A DNA stretch of 64,000 nt from the NCBI GenBank assembly GCA_963210315.1, contig OY723258.1, positions 1,550,001 through 1,614,000 of the forward strand. Reading direction: 5' to 3'. The position numbers were made by a program, and so were the translations under genes. A model generated the notes under the pieces. The model saw only the letters and a list, made by a program, of their open reading frames with translations. It ran no database searches and was not told where the DNA came from. Source of the stretch: Rhynchopus euleeides. Taxonomy: Eukaryota > Euglenozoa > Diplonemea > Diplonemida > Diplonemidae. This document shows, one piece after another, positions 41,358 through 52,381 of the stretch. Numbering within the stretch: position 1 is the first letter of the stretch; every line of letters starts with the position of its first letter.

Positions 41358-42116
41358 CCGTAAACGGAAATATTGTGGACCGTAATAAAGGTGAACCGTA
41401 CTATAGGTGGACCGTAAAAAAGATGGAACAAATGGGATTTTTCCGGAACTTGGAACATTTTTACGGTCCACCTATTTTACGGTTGGGATCGTGGACTTGG
41501 CGGTTTTTTTTACGAGTTCCGAAATCGTACGACTGGGCCTCAGCACAGAGTGTGCGCTCACCATCGTCCGGGAACTGTTCTCCCACAGTTACTGCAGGGT
41601 GTACTACACTAAAGGAGTACGATTTCCCTTAATTTTCCGGGCACTGATTCACGAATTTACATCTGGAGGGAGCCCGGTGGTCTCAGCTTCTGTCTGCGCG
41701 CCCTGCCGTACTGTGGCTGCTTTTGTGGGCTCGTGCAGCAGGTTCTACTTTTACTTCTACCGGAATGCTCCTTGCATGGTACTACACTTCTCGAGGTGTG
41801 GTGGTGGGTGAGTCTCGAGGTGAGTGGTGGTGATCGTGCCTTTTCCACACGCAGGGAGGACTTGCTTCTCTTGCTGGTGTTGGTTGCGGTGGTGGAGGGA
41901 GGGTCCAAAGCTGGGAGGTCGGGAGGCCTACGTGTGGGTGTCTGCGGCGTGGAGGCCGCAGTCCGCGCCCCGCAACCCACCAGCCCGCGGGCGAAAAACG
42001 CATTGTCTTTTCCATATTCAGTCCCAATAAATGGTGGACCGTAAAAAAGATGGAACGTTTGGCCTTTTTTTGGGAACTTGGAACATTTTTACGGTCCACC
42101 CTTTTTCCGTTTACGG
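41358..42116 (-). mobile_element. Element A, copy 3 (two internal deletions)
   Basis: A 759-bp copy with TA flanks (41356-41357, 42117-42118). Compared with copy 2 it lacks 28 bases covering most of the TTCGCGA hairpin and 23 bases a little further on; the rest is nearly identical. Confidence 0.9.
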
Positions 42117-42139
42117 TACTTGTATTTTTACTTGATATA

Positions 42140-42943
42140 CCGTAAACGGAAAAAGGGTGGACCGTAAAAATGTTCCAAGTTCCCAAAAAAAGGCCAAACG
42201 TTCCATCTTTTTTACGGTCCACCATTTATTGGGACTGAATATGGAAAAGACAATGCGATTTTCGCCCGCGGGCTGGTGGGTTGCGGGGCGCGGACTGCGG
42301 CCTCCACGCCGCAGACACCCACACGTAGGCCTCCCGACCTCCCAGCTTTGGACCCTCCCTCCACAACCGCAACCAACACCAGCAAGAGAAGCAAGTCCTC
42401 CCTGTGTGTGGAAAGGACACGATCACCACCACTCACCTCGAGACTCACCCACACACCTCGAGAAGTGTAGTACCATGCAAGGAGCGTTCCGGTAGAAGTA
42501 AAAGTAGAACCTGCTGCGCTAGCCCACATAAGCAGCCACGGTACGGCAGGGAGCGCAGACAGAAGCTGAGACCACCGGGCTCCCTCCAGATGTAAATTCG
42601 TGAATCAGTGCCCGGAAAATCCAGGGAAATCGTACTCCTTTAGTGTAGTACACCCTGCAGTAACTGTGGGAGAGCAGTTCCGGACGAGGTGAGCGCACAC
42701 TCTGTGTTGAGGCCCTGTGGTGTTAATCCTGCAGCTTCAGTCGTGCGATTTCCTTGGTTCCTTCTCGACTTCGTCGCGAAGGAACTCGTAAAAAAAACCG
42801 CCAAGTCCACTATCCCAACCGTAAAATAGGTGGACCGTAAAAATGTTCCAAGTTCCGGAAAAATCCCATTTGTTCCATCTTTTTTACGGTCCACCTATAG
42901 TACGGTTCACCTTTATTACGGTCCACAATATTTCCGTTTACGG
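42140..42943 (+). mobile_element. Element A, copy 4
   Basis: An 804-bp copy flanked by TA (42138-42139, 42944-42945). It faces copy 3 with only 23 bases between them, forming a large inverted repeat. The hairpin has one mismatch (TTCCTTCTCGA). Confidence 0.9.
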
Positions 42944-42945
42944 TA

Positions 42946-43115
42946 ATACTTGCATGACAAGTAAAATACTTGCATGCAAGTAAAATACATGTATTTTACT
43001 TGCATGCAAGTATTTTACTTGTCATGCAAGTATTTTACATGTATAATACTTGCATGACAAGTATTATACATGTAAAATACATGTAAATGCATGAAATATA
43101 CATGTAAAATACATG
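42946..43115. repeat. Palindromic array of element C between A copies 4 and 5
   Basis: Same word set as the other C arrays; it matches 16235-16410 closely apart from small changes. Confidence 0.85.
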
Positions 43116-43117
43116 TA

Positions 43118-43925
43118 CCGTAAACGGAAAAAGGGTGGACCGTAAAAATGTTCCAAGTTCCCAAAAAGGCCAAACGTTCCATCTTTTTTACGGTCCACCA
43201 TTTATTGGGACTGAATATGGAAAAGACAATGCGTTTTTCGCCCGCGGGCTGGTGGGTTGCGGGGCGCGGACTGCGGCCTCCACGCCGCAGACACCCACAC
43301 GTAGGCCTCCCGACCTCCCAGCTTTGGACCCTCCCTCCACCACCGCAACCAACACCAGCAAGAGAAGCAAGTCTTCCCTGCGTGTGGAAAAGGCACGATC
43401 ACCACCACTCACCTCGAGACTCACCCACCACCACACCTCGAGAAGTGTAGTACCATGCAAGGAGCATTCCGGTAGAAGTAAAAGTAGAACCTGCTGCACG
43501 AGCCCACAAAAGCAGCCACAGTACGGCAGGGCGCGCAGACAGAAGCTGAGACCACCGGGCTCCCTCCAGATGTAAATTCGTGAATCAGTGCCCGGAAAAT
43601 TAAGGGAAATCGTACTCCTTTAGTGTAGTACACCCTGCAGTAACTGTGGGAGAACAGTTCCCGGACGATGGTGAGCGCACACTCTGTGCTGAGGCCCTGT
43701 GGTGTTAATCCTGCAGCTTCAGTCGTACGATTTCCTTGGTTCCTTCGCGACTTCGTCGCGAAGGAACTCGTAAAAAAAACCGCCAAGTCCACGATCCCAA
43801 CCGTAAAATAGGTGGACCGTAAAAATGTTCCAAGTTCCGGAAAAATCCCATTTGTTCCATCTTTTTTACGGTCCACCTATAGTACGGTTCACCTTTATTA
43901 CGGTCCACAATATTTCCGTTTACGG
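43118..43925 (+). mobile_element. Element A, copy 5
   Basis: An 808-bp copy flanked by TA (43116-43117, 43926-43927). The outside sequence closes to TACATGTA when the element is removed. Two bases are missing from the A run near 43163. Confidence 0.9.
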
Positions 43926-43943
43926 TACATGTATTTTACATGT

Positions 43944-45925
43944 ATTTATTCGACAGTGACATAAAGTGTAGGTGAGATTCCCCTATAGCTGGCGTTATAT
44001 AAAATCCACTTTTCATACTTCCGGGATTTTATGGCAAAATTATCACACAGGGATTTCCATAAAATCCCGGACTTTGGAGGATTCTTCATATTCCTGGATT
44101 TCCCGAATTTCCTGGATTTCCCCCGGCCCCTTAGGCGATTTCAGGGCGGACAGGGCGGACATGCCCGGACCCGGAAATCCGGGTGTCCGGATGTCCGGGT
44201 CCAATTTTGACCCCCCCCCCCCCCCCCCCCCCCGGACATTTCCCGAATTTCCCGCCCGGACATGTCCGCCCGGACATCCGGACATCCAGAAATGTCCGCC
44301 CCGGACAGGGCGGACATTTTCTGGTGTCCGGATGTCCGGGCGGACATGTCCGGACCCGGAAATTCGGGAAATCCAATTTTGACCCCCCCCCCGGACATGT
44401 CCGGCCAGGACCTCAATAGTTTGATTTTTGGTCCAGAAAATAGTTTGAAAATTTTTGAAATCTGGGTGCCCAAATTTTTTGCTCCTAAGACCGGCGATTT
44501 GTAGGGGGACCCTTTCGAATTTTTTTTTGGAGAAGGGTAAATTGAACGTTTTTGGCCAAATGAAGCCACTGCGACCATTCCCGGGCCTCGGAAATCAGAT
44601 TTTGGCCCCTCAAATGCGGTGCCGGTCCGGACAAAAAACCGAAAAAATCGTGAAAAATGGCCCATTTTCCCCAGCCAAAAATGGGCCAAAAATGCCCCCC
44701 GGACACCCCCAGAGACATGTCCTAATCCGGGGTGCCAGTAGGGGGGACCTTTCGATTTTTTTTTCGAGGAGAGGTCAATTGAACGTTTTTGGACATCTGA
44801 GGCCACTGCGACCATTCCCAGGCCTCGGAAATGAGATTTTTGGCCCTCAAATGGGGTACCGGTCCCCACGAAATTCCGAAAAATTCATGAAAATCGAAAG
44901 GTCCCACGCACCAAATTCTGCCCAAAAATCGTCAAAAATGGACATGTCATATGCAGCAATGGGGCACCAATCACTCCCCAAATTTTGCTCAATGATTCCA
45001 CGGCTAGCCAGATTTTCTGATCAATTAGTTTGTTTGAGCATGTTCCTGGTCCTTGTTTGGAAAGTAGATGGCCCCTGGCTGGAGAGGACGGTTGTGCTCG
45101 ACCGGACGGAGAGAGAACCTTCTCCATATCCACCTCCACTCCACAATGCCAGAAGTGGCAGGAAGGCCGGGTGTTACAGGCCTCAACCAGGGTTCCAAGG
45201 CTCTCCACTTCCTGGCTGCGTCAGGGATCACCGGGTACAGCGAGCAGGATTCCCTGTCCTGACACCCCAGCATGTACCACCGGAAGAACCCGAAACAGCA
45301 GCCCCCCCTCATGGGGGTTGCAAGAGGCACGGAAATCGTTCAAATCGGACCAAGTCCGAAAATTCGGCACTTTCTTGGGTACAAATTGCGGTCCGAAATT
45401 TTCCGATTTTTTGAAAAAAGGCGAATTCTGTAAGGGGGACCTTTTCGAATTTTTTTTTCGGGCACTTTTTCCACAAGGAAATGTCCGCCCTGTCCGCTAC
45501 TGTCCACTACCGATTTCAAGGATCCTCCTTTGGACTTTATACTCACAGGGATTTGGGTGAGGACAGGGGGAAGCGTGACATAAAGTTTATATCACGCTTT
45601 TTACTTTATATCACTCCAATTTTTGTGAGGAAAAATGCGTGACATAAAGTTTATGTCACGCTGTTCACTTTATATCACTCTCTTTTGAAAACCGCACCTT
45701 TATGTCACAATCGAATAAAAAAATATATTAGTGTGAATGATTTTGGTCATTCTATCACTTGGTTGAGGTGACTAGCACTCGTGGTGCCTCAACTCCCCTC
45801 GCTTCGCTCGGGAAGTTAAGTGCAGAAGGGCCCTCGCTTCGCTCGGGCGCTTCACCACCACCACTCGTGCGGTCAACCTCAACCGCGTGATATAATGACC
45901 AAATTATGCCATATCGAATAAATTA
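43944..45925. mobile_element. Element G: GTGACATAAAG-ended insertion with internal palindromes
   Basis: The insertion interrupts element C where copy 1 reads ACATGTATATTTCAGG. It begins near TTATTCGACAGTGACATAAAG, and GTGACATAAAG with its complement recurs at 45575-45720, after which TCGAATAAA appears twice. Exact ends are unclear. Inside are CCGGACATGTCC-type palindromes and a C run (44150-44405), and two diverged direct copies of a 145-bp segment (44506-44650 and 44741-44890). Hairpins TCGCTTCGCTCGGG occur near 45798-45846. No transposase is recognised. Confidence 0.55.
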
Positions 45926-46074
45926 CTAATTTCAGGCATATACATGTATTATACATGTATAATAGTTGACATGCAAGTATTATACATGTATAATACATGT
46001 ATATACTTGTAGTTATACATGTAAAATTTACAAGATCCCACCGTGTTCAGTTCCGACAGTCACCCCCCCCCCCC

Positions 46075-46503
46075 CAGGGCTGCGCTAAACGTTGTAAACG
46101 TTTTAAACGTTAAACGTGGGACCCCCCCAGACCCTTCACTTTCACTGATTTGCCACTCACCACCGCAAGCAGAGAGTGATATCAACACACACAAAACCAC
46201 TAGGAGTAAGACTGCAAGATTCGAGGGTGTGTGGACATCTGTCGTGATTGTCCGGGAAGACCCCAGAAACCCCCGCGTGCGGTGATTGTTCTGCAATCAC
46301 GATTTCACGGGGGTCCGTGTGAAGCAGCACCTTGCTCTCCTAGAGATTCACTCACATCTGATGCAGAGGCACATAAACCACAAGTGAAGGTCACGTTGAG
46401 CTAAACGTTGAGACGTTTAATACGCGTTTTAAACGCGTATAAACGTCAACGTTTTAAACGCTCAACGCGGGGGGGGGGGGGTCCCACGTTTATGACAGCC
46501 CTG
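46075..46503. mobile_element. hAT-like MITE with AAACGTTT words (429 bp)
   Basis: The ends read CAGGGCTG at 46075 and CAGCCCTG finishing at 46503, followed inward by TAAACGT. Both flanks are pure C, so an 8-bp duplication is compatible but cannot be read. Subterminal arrays are AAACGTTTTAAACGTT on both sides and the right side has a G run. It lies 29 bases after the right end of element C. Confidence 0.75.
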
Positions 46504-47672
46504 CCCCCCCCCCCCTCCCACTTCACACCATCATCGGACCCGGTGAGTGGTGTACACAGAAGAGTGGGGCAATGGGGTGGGGGGGATCTGGGGTTCCAAC
46601 AAGCCAAACATGTGTTCTGTTGTTTTGTATTTCACAGTATTTTTTTTTGCTGTCGCTTTTTCGATCAGCATGGGGATGGGAAAATCAGTCTTGCTTTGTC
46701 AGAAACATCACAAAGGGCTTTCCTGGGCAGATGCCAAAGAAAAGAGTCGACAATTGAAACAGAATGGGCTTGTGAAGGAGCTCGGATCTCTCACAGTGCC
46801 CGGTGTTGTCGATATCCAAACGAAGCACCCCTCAAAACACCACTAAGTTATGACACTTCCGGTTCCATGTCTCTCCTGAGATTCGGTCGGTATTCATATG
46901 TTCTGAGACACCCCCTCGCCCATTATCTCCACACCCCCACCCTCACCCCCCCTCAAATTTCCCCACAAGTTAGCAGCATACCCACCACCCATATCCCACC
47001 CCCGAGTATACAACCCAGCCAAAACATCCCCATCTGTTCTGAAGTTTTATATCTGGTTCCACAAACGAGGTAGGAGGGGTTCTTGATATCTATCGATATG
47101 CAGAAGGGTGGTGTGGGGTGACCGGCTCTGCCGGCGTTAGTGAAATGCCAGAAGGGCGTGTGAGCCGGATCATCTCGCGCATGCGAAGCAGGGCTTTCCC
47201 TAAATATTGGGTCCGGGGGGGCTGGGAACCGGTTTCGGGTACAAAAAAAACGCGCACAGTAGGGGCACTTCTCGGGGGAGCTTGCCCGGCCCCTATGCCA
47301 CCTGAGCTCCTGCAAAACCTACTTTTTGGCATGTTTTGACACATCTGTCTTCAAGACAGCTCCAGAGGGGCAAAAAAAGTTCTGTTTGTCTTATTTGCCA
47401 ACCGCTCCAAAGGTGCAGAAATCGATGGAAAACGTCCGATATTCTGCATTGACTCAGGGGTCCCAGCGGGACCCCCTCCTCAAATTTCCCAAAAACCCGT
47501 TCTTTGGAACGGTTGGAATCCGTGCGTATCGTGGTGGGGTCATTTTGGCCATGGGGTGCTTGTTGACACCCATAGCTGGCTTTCGTCACTGGGGCCCGCC
47601 TTGTCGGCTGTTTACGGTCCCTCTACCCACTAGACCTGCACGACCCCTCCGCAGCGGACAAGTCCATGTCAC

Positions 47673-47730
47673 AGGGGGGTCTGGGGGGCGGAGCCCCCCA
47701 GCCGCCGGAGGCCACGGTAGTGAACATCCG
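47673..47730 (-). repeat. Dispersed GC-hairpin repeat, copy 7
   Basis: Complement orientation; the hairpin core is unchanged and is followed by GCCACGGTAGTGAACATC. Confidence 0.85.
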
Positions 47731-50152
47731 CGGTTGGGACGCGCCTTTTTGTACCCTGGAACAGCCTACTGTGCAGCTTGGGAGTGAAACCAGCCCATTC
47801 TGCCACCCGACTTGCTGCTCACCGGGAGATCCCCGAGTGCGGATAAACCAACCTTTTCTGGCCGCAATGAAATGATTCGTGCGAACCCGTTCCACGAGTA
47901 TACTATTTTTTTGAAATCTTCACCATTTTCCCCCTCTTCAGCCCACACCCTTCCCCTGCAAAAAAAACGCGCACAGGGGCTGCAAAAAAAAACGCGCCAA
48001 ACAGAGGGAAAATCTTGAAATCGCCGATCCCCGGGTTAGGGTATGGATTTAGGGAAAGCCCTGATGCGAAGGTGTCTTTTTTTTTTGATCCCCTTCAATG
48101 TGCAAAGCGGCAGACATGCCTTCCAAAGTGAAGATTTCTTTCTGGAAGAGCCCCAACCACAGGAGACCCCCCAACTTGGACTGGGTGGTGTTCTGCGACC
48201 TATCCCGGGAAGCACAGCGATCCGGCCGAATGCCCTCATTCACTGCCCCACTTCTTGCCAGATCGTTCAGCCGTTGAGGCACCGGCGTATCGATGGCGTC
48301 GAGAACGAAGAGAAACCGAATTTATAGCCAGGGGCACGAAGTGAGAACGAAAAAAAAAGCAACGAACAACTCCCTGCCTCTGGTTCGTTCAGAAATGCGA
48401 TTGACCAACGTAGACTGGCCCAGCTTCCTTCTTGTTGGCGGTGAAGGCTGTGCGGCGTGACATGCTGTGGAAATGTTGTAATGAAAGCCGCGGGGCCCTC
48501 TGCTGAGGATACGCCAAGGTACACCAGCAATGCACTCCGGTGTTTTGATGCAGGTGGATCTGTCTGCCTCCTGCTGGAGCTCGGGGCAGCCCATGCGCAA
48601 GCCCCGCATCCAGACAGCCCAGCACAGCCTTCATGAGACGTGGCGCAGTGGCGCACGGTGCGGGAACTCGCAACCGTGATTTGTGCGCAGTGCAAGGAAA
48701 CTAGAAAAGGAATCATTTTTGCGAAAATGGAATCTGAATCTGTTGTTGATATGGCCTGTGTTGCACATGTGTTTCTGGCCTGTCTGATGACTTGCTTGGT
48801 AGGCATTGGTTTGTCGACGAGTTAGCGCTGTCGAGTTAGCGCTGTGGCCTCTCCTTCTGCGGCTACACGCAGCGTGGCGTGAGGGAGGGGGCTTGGTGAT
48901 GTAATGAGAGCGGTGTGTGAGCCAGTATCATCCCCATCCTTTTTGTGCGCCTTTTCCTTTGCCCAGTTGTTCCCCTTGACTGGCCTGTGTATGTATGAAC
49001 CTGCCATGTCCCCGGTGACACCCCAGCTGTTTCAAAACACATCCCCAAAAAGAAAAAGGAACTGCCAGCCCCCCCCCAAAAAAAATCAAAAAGCGTCCCA
49101 AGAGGATTGCTGAAATCCCGAAAATTCGACACCCCCCTCTCTCTGCTGAGGAACACGGCACCACCCGCATTTTCCCTGCTTCGCGCTACCTTTTATTCCC
49201 GCAACTTTTCTTTCTGACACATCGCCTCGAGGAACAACCCCCACCCACACATGATACCGGTACACCGCCCCACCTGCCCTGTTCTCTACACTACTGATAG
49301 AGATCAGACTTCGGCCCTTGAAAGAAGACTGAAATGCGGTGTCAGTGTGTTCGAATATCAATGGCCTCGGTGCGGACCTAGCAAACAAACGGCAATGCAC
49401 CCTCCTGACAGCCCGGATACGGCTCCTGTGTGTGTGTGTGTGTGTCTGTCGTGTGTTGTGGCAGAGTGTCAGCATTGCGACGCGAATCGCCCAAACAAAC
49501 AAACAAAAAGATCACGGCGGCGAGAAAGTTGGAGGGGCGTTCCGACCCTCCAGAACTCGGGCCATTTTCTGTGCTGCGGTGTGAGCTGTGTTCGCTCTTC
49601 GTAACCCTACCTGTGGGGAGGGTGTGTGTGTGTGTGTTTTTCGCGGATCGGCAAACAGAGACTTCTCCACCTTACGATGCCCTGCACGTATGCTCCTCGA
49701 CACTACTGTTCGAGAAAACAGAACACCCCCAAGCCTTAAGGCACGAACTTTGCTAAGAAGGTGCTGGAAGACTTGCTTTTCCATTCACTCTCGACGATCC
49801 CCCCCTGAGCCTTAATCTGCTCCGACGGATCAGCTTTTTCTACGACATCCTGCTGGCCGATGCAGAGGAGAAGCCCATCCACACGCCATACAGGCAGGCA
49901 TGTAGCTTGGGGGGTCCAGCTGGTCTCGAGACCAGCAGTTGCCTATGTTGCTGGTCTGGGGGGGGGGGGGGGAAGTATAAATCCGGGAAACCCCAGAATA
50001 TTTTTTGGTGGGGGGGTTTTCCCTCACACCAGGCCGAAGATGCACCCTGCAGCAGGCCCGAACCACGAGGATTTCGGCTCCCGATGACTGCTTCCCGCGC
50101 AGGACTGGGTTCCGACCTGATGTCGGAGAGATCCACACCGTGTTCAGCCCGG

Positions 50153-50217
50153 AAGGAACAGATGTCCACTACCGTGGCCTCCGGCGGCTGGGGGGCTCCG
50201 CCCCCCAGACCCCCTGT
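50153..50217 (+). repeat. Dispersed GC-hairpin repeat, copy 8
   Basis: This copy starts GGAACAGATGTCCACTACCG, with the standard hairpin core, and is followed by TGTGGCCTGTGCTTGTC. Confidence 0.85.
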
Positions 50218-51468
50218 GGCCTGTGCTTGTCAATATGCGACTGTGGGGTTCTTCGCTACCGGCAAGTTTTCGTCAAAGTTCGGCGATTTCTCCCGATGCA
50301 TACACATAGGAAATGCACCAACACACCGTTTCGGCACCGTAGCGAAGACCCACGGTGGCTGTCTACTCCTGCCTCCGGACGCGCCCCGGAGAACCCGGTG
50401 TTCGGTCAGGACGGGATTTTGGGGGGAGCGCCGGAAAATACCCCAGACCAGCAGAACCAGCAGAAATCTGAAAATCCAATTTCAAGCTACGTGCCTGCAT
50501 ACAGGGTGGGGTGGAGTGTAAAAAAAATCTCAAACACAGTGCAGTGCTGCTGGGCAGCTCTGATGGGCTGTGGGCTGCACTGCCCCGACAAGAAATTTGC
50601 AGGCTGTAGTTTTTTAGTTTTGAAAATTTACCCTTCCCCTCCACCTCATGCTCAAAATGAAATGGCATGGGCTTCTGTATCAGAGAAGGGTAGGTGGGGG
50701 GTGTGGGGTGTTGTGTCAGTGACAGGTCATATCACATCCCGTGCCCGACATGTGTCCTGTCACGAATTAAAGATGCCAGCAGAGCTCCTTTCATTTGCAG
50801 AGTCCCGGGCCCAAAGATGCACGTGCCCTCTGGGTCCCGGGGGGGTTTCTGGAGAAGCGCCTCCTACAACCTGACTCCCCCGAAACTTCGCTCTTTGTGT
50901 GGCAACTAATTCACCCTCTTCTTTCAAGCTTCTTTTCCTTCGTGACTCCCGGTGATCTGCCGCAACATACAGGGGAAGCGACAGCGACCCCCCCGGCACC
51001 AAATCTTGCCGGAGTGTGGGAGGATCAAGAAGCCATTTTCCAACATCAGCAATCATGTAACGCAAGGGTGGCCGCCTCTCCGTTTCTTTCCTCTGTTTCC
51101 CCCAGCTCGTGTCAAGCCTTGGGCTGAAGGCATCTCTGTGGCTTCCTCCTTGCAGAGTCATGGCCTGCTCGCAGTCGGTCTTAATTTCCCCAAAACCCCA
51201 CCCCCCACCCACCCCCAAATTTGTTGGACTTTTATTTCAAAATTTTCCCCAAAGGATTTTGGCATGATGATGTCAACTGCCCCTGAAGACGGATCACACG
51301 AGTTGGACAGCGCGAGCGAGGGGCAGTTAAAAACATCTGGCACACTTTGCCACAGGGCGAAGACCCCCGATCCGAATCAATGTATAGATCACTGCTCGTG
51401 TGGTGGGTCTCCTGCCCGATACTTCCCTTGCGGATGCTACGAATTTGAAAGTGTAGCAAGTTGAAGTA

Positions 51469-52366
51469 CCTACCCCCCCCCGTGTTTAAGTCCCCTATCC
51501 ATATGATGTGTTTAAGTCCCCTCGGCGGCCAATTTTCCCGAAGGGACTTAAACACCCCGGTCTAGTAGTTTGGTTGGGGGGCATTTTTTCTCGATTTTTC
51601 CAGGTGTCCGTTGGCGGACCACCAGGATGTGAGGCACGTGTGGAGGCCAGGGAGGGAGCCTGGGGGCTTCGGATACCCGCACGTGGCCCGGACTGCCCCG
51701 CAGGGGGCAGTCCGGGTCACGTCGCTCGTCCTCATCCACAGCCTCGCTGTGCGATGCAGGTCGTGCGCCAGCGTGCCCCTCTTGTCGCACTGGGGTCGGG
51801 AATCAATTCTGCGGCACAGCAGGGCAGCTAGCAGTGGCGAGGGCCGCAGTGTGCCAGTGCTCAGCGCCCTCGGATCCCCACGCCACCCATACTGCCACCC
51901 CCAGCTGGCCCCGCCTGAGCACCCGCCGTGTGTCCCGTCTCCCAGGGGAGAACGTCGGTTGGCCCAGGGGACATGCCATCTTCCATGGGACATCTAGCGG
52001 AAAGCTTGACACCTCCCAGGGCTAGCATCAACCCCTGAGGCACGACATCTCTTGCGCTTCAGGCCTCCTTGGGTTGCTTGCCCTGCAGCTTTGGCAGCCT
52101 GACCACCCCAAGTCAGTGGTTATGGGCAGTGCTTGGCAGAGTAGGGTGGCCCTGAAGCAGTGTGAGAGGCAAAGGGGTTTGAAGCCCCAGCACCCAGGTC
52201 CCCAGAATCTGTCCAGATGTGCCTCGGAATCGATATAATCCGGCCTCTCCCCGGTTCCCTCAGGAAACAGGTGGCAGGCGTGTTTAAGTCCCCTCCGATG
52301 TGTTTAAGTCCCCTTGGCCCCGATTTTGACGTTTGGATAGGGGACTTAAACACGGGGGGGGGTAGG
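51469..52366. mobile_element. Element J, copy 1 (898-bp, GTGTTTAAGTCCCC words)
   Basis: The inverted ends are CCTACCCCCCCCGTGTTTAA and its complement, flanked by TA (51467-51468 and 52367-52368); TA is also present between CC and the C run, so the exact end is ambiguous by four bases. GTGTTTAAGTCCCCT is repeated two or three times at each end in both orientations. No protein is encoded. Confidence 0.8.
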
Positions 52367-52381
52367 TATCGTGAAAATTCA

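Larger units (their letters stand above)
39123..46045. mobile_element. Element C, copy 2 (6.9-kb composite with nested D, A2-A5, G)
   Basis: The ends are identical to those of copy 1 (CACGGTGGGATCTTGTAAA at 39123 and its complement ending at 46045), flanked by TT on both sides (39121-39122 and 46046-46047). Between nested insertions the palindromic TACATGTA/TTGCATG sequence can be followed in order and compared with copy 1. Almost all of the added length is element D, four copies of element A and the G segment. Confidence 0.8.
46504..51466. other. Five-kilobase stretch without a recognisable gene
   Basis: No coding region with a known domain was found. It includes two copies of the dispersed hairpin repeat, a (GT)n run at 49428-49445, a duplicated GAGTTAGCGCTGT at 48818-48846, and a G run at 49958-49972. 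Moderate-length ORFs occur on both strands but none has neighbours, composition or motifs that support it. Confidence 0.5.

Noticed and set aside
40335-43876. Repeated 100-150 residue ORFs inside element A copies
   Set aside because: They recur only because the element is repeated, occur on both strands, and show no transposase motif.
44455-45414. 319-residue plus-strand ORF in element G
   Set aside because: It contains the internally duplicated DNA segment but no known domain; treated as repeat DNA until codon-position data say otherwise.
50005-50874. 289-residue ORF
   Set aside because: It reads through the dispersed hairpin repeat (Gly-Gly-Ser-Ala-Pro) and lacks any domain or gene-like composition.
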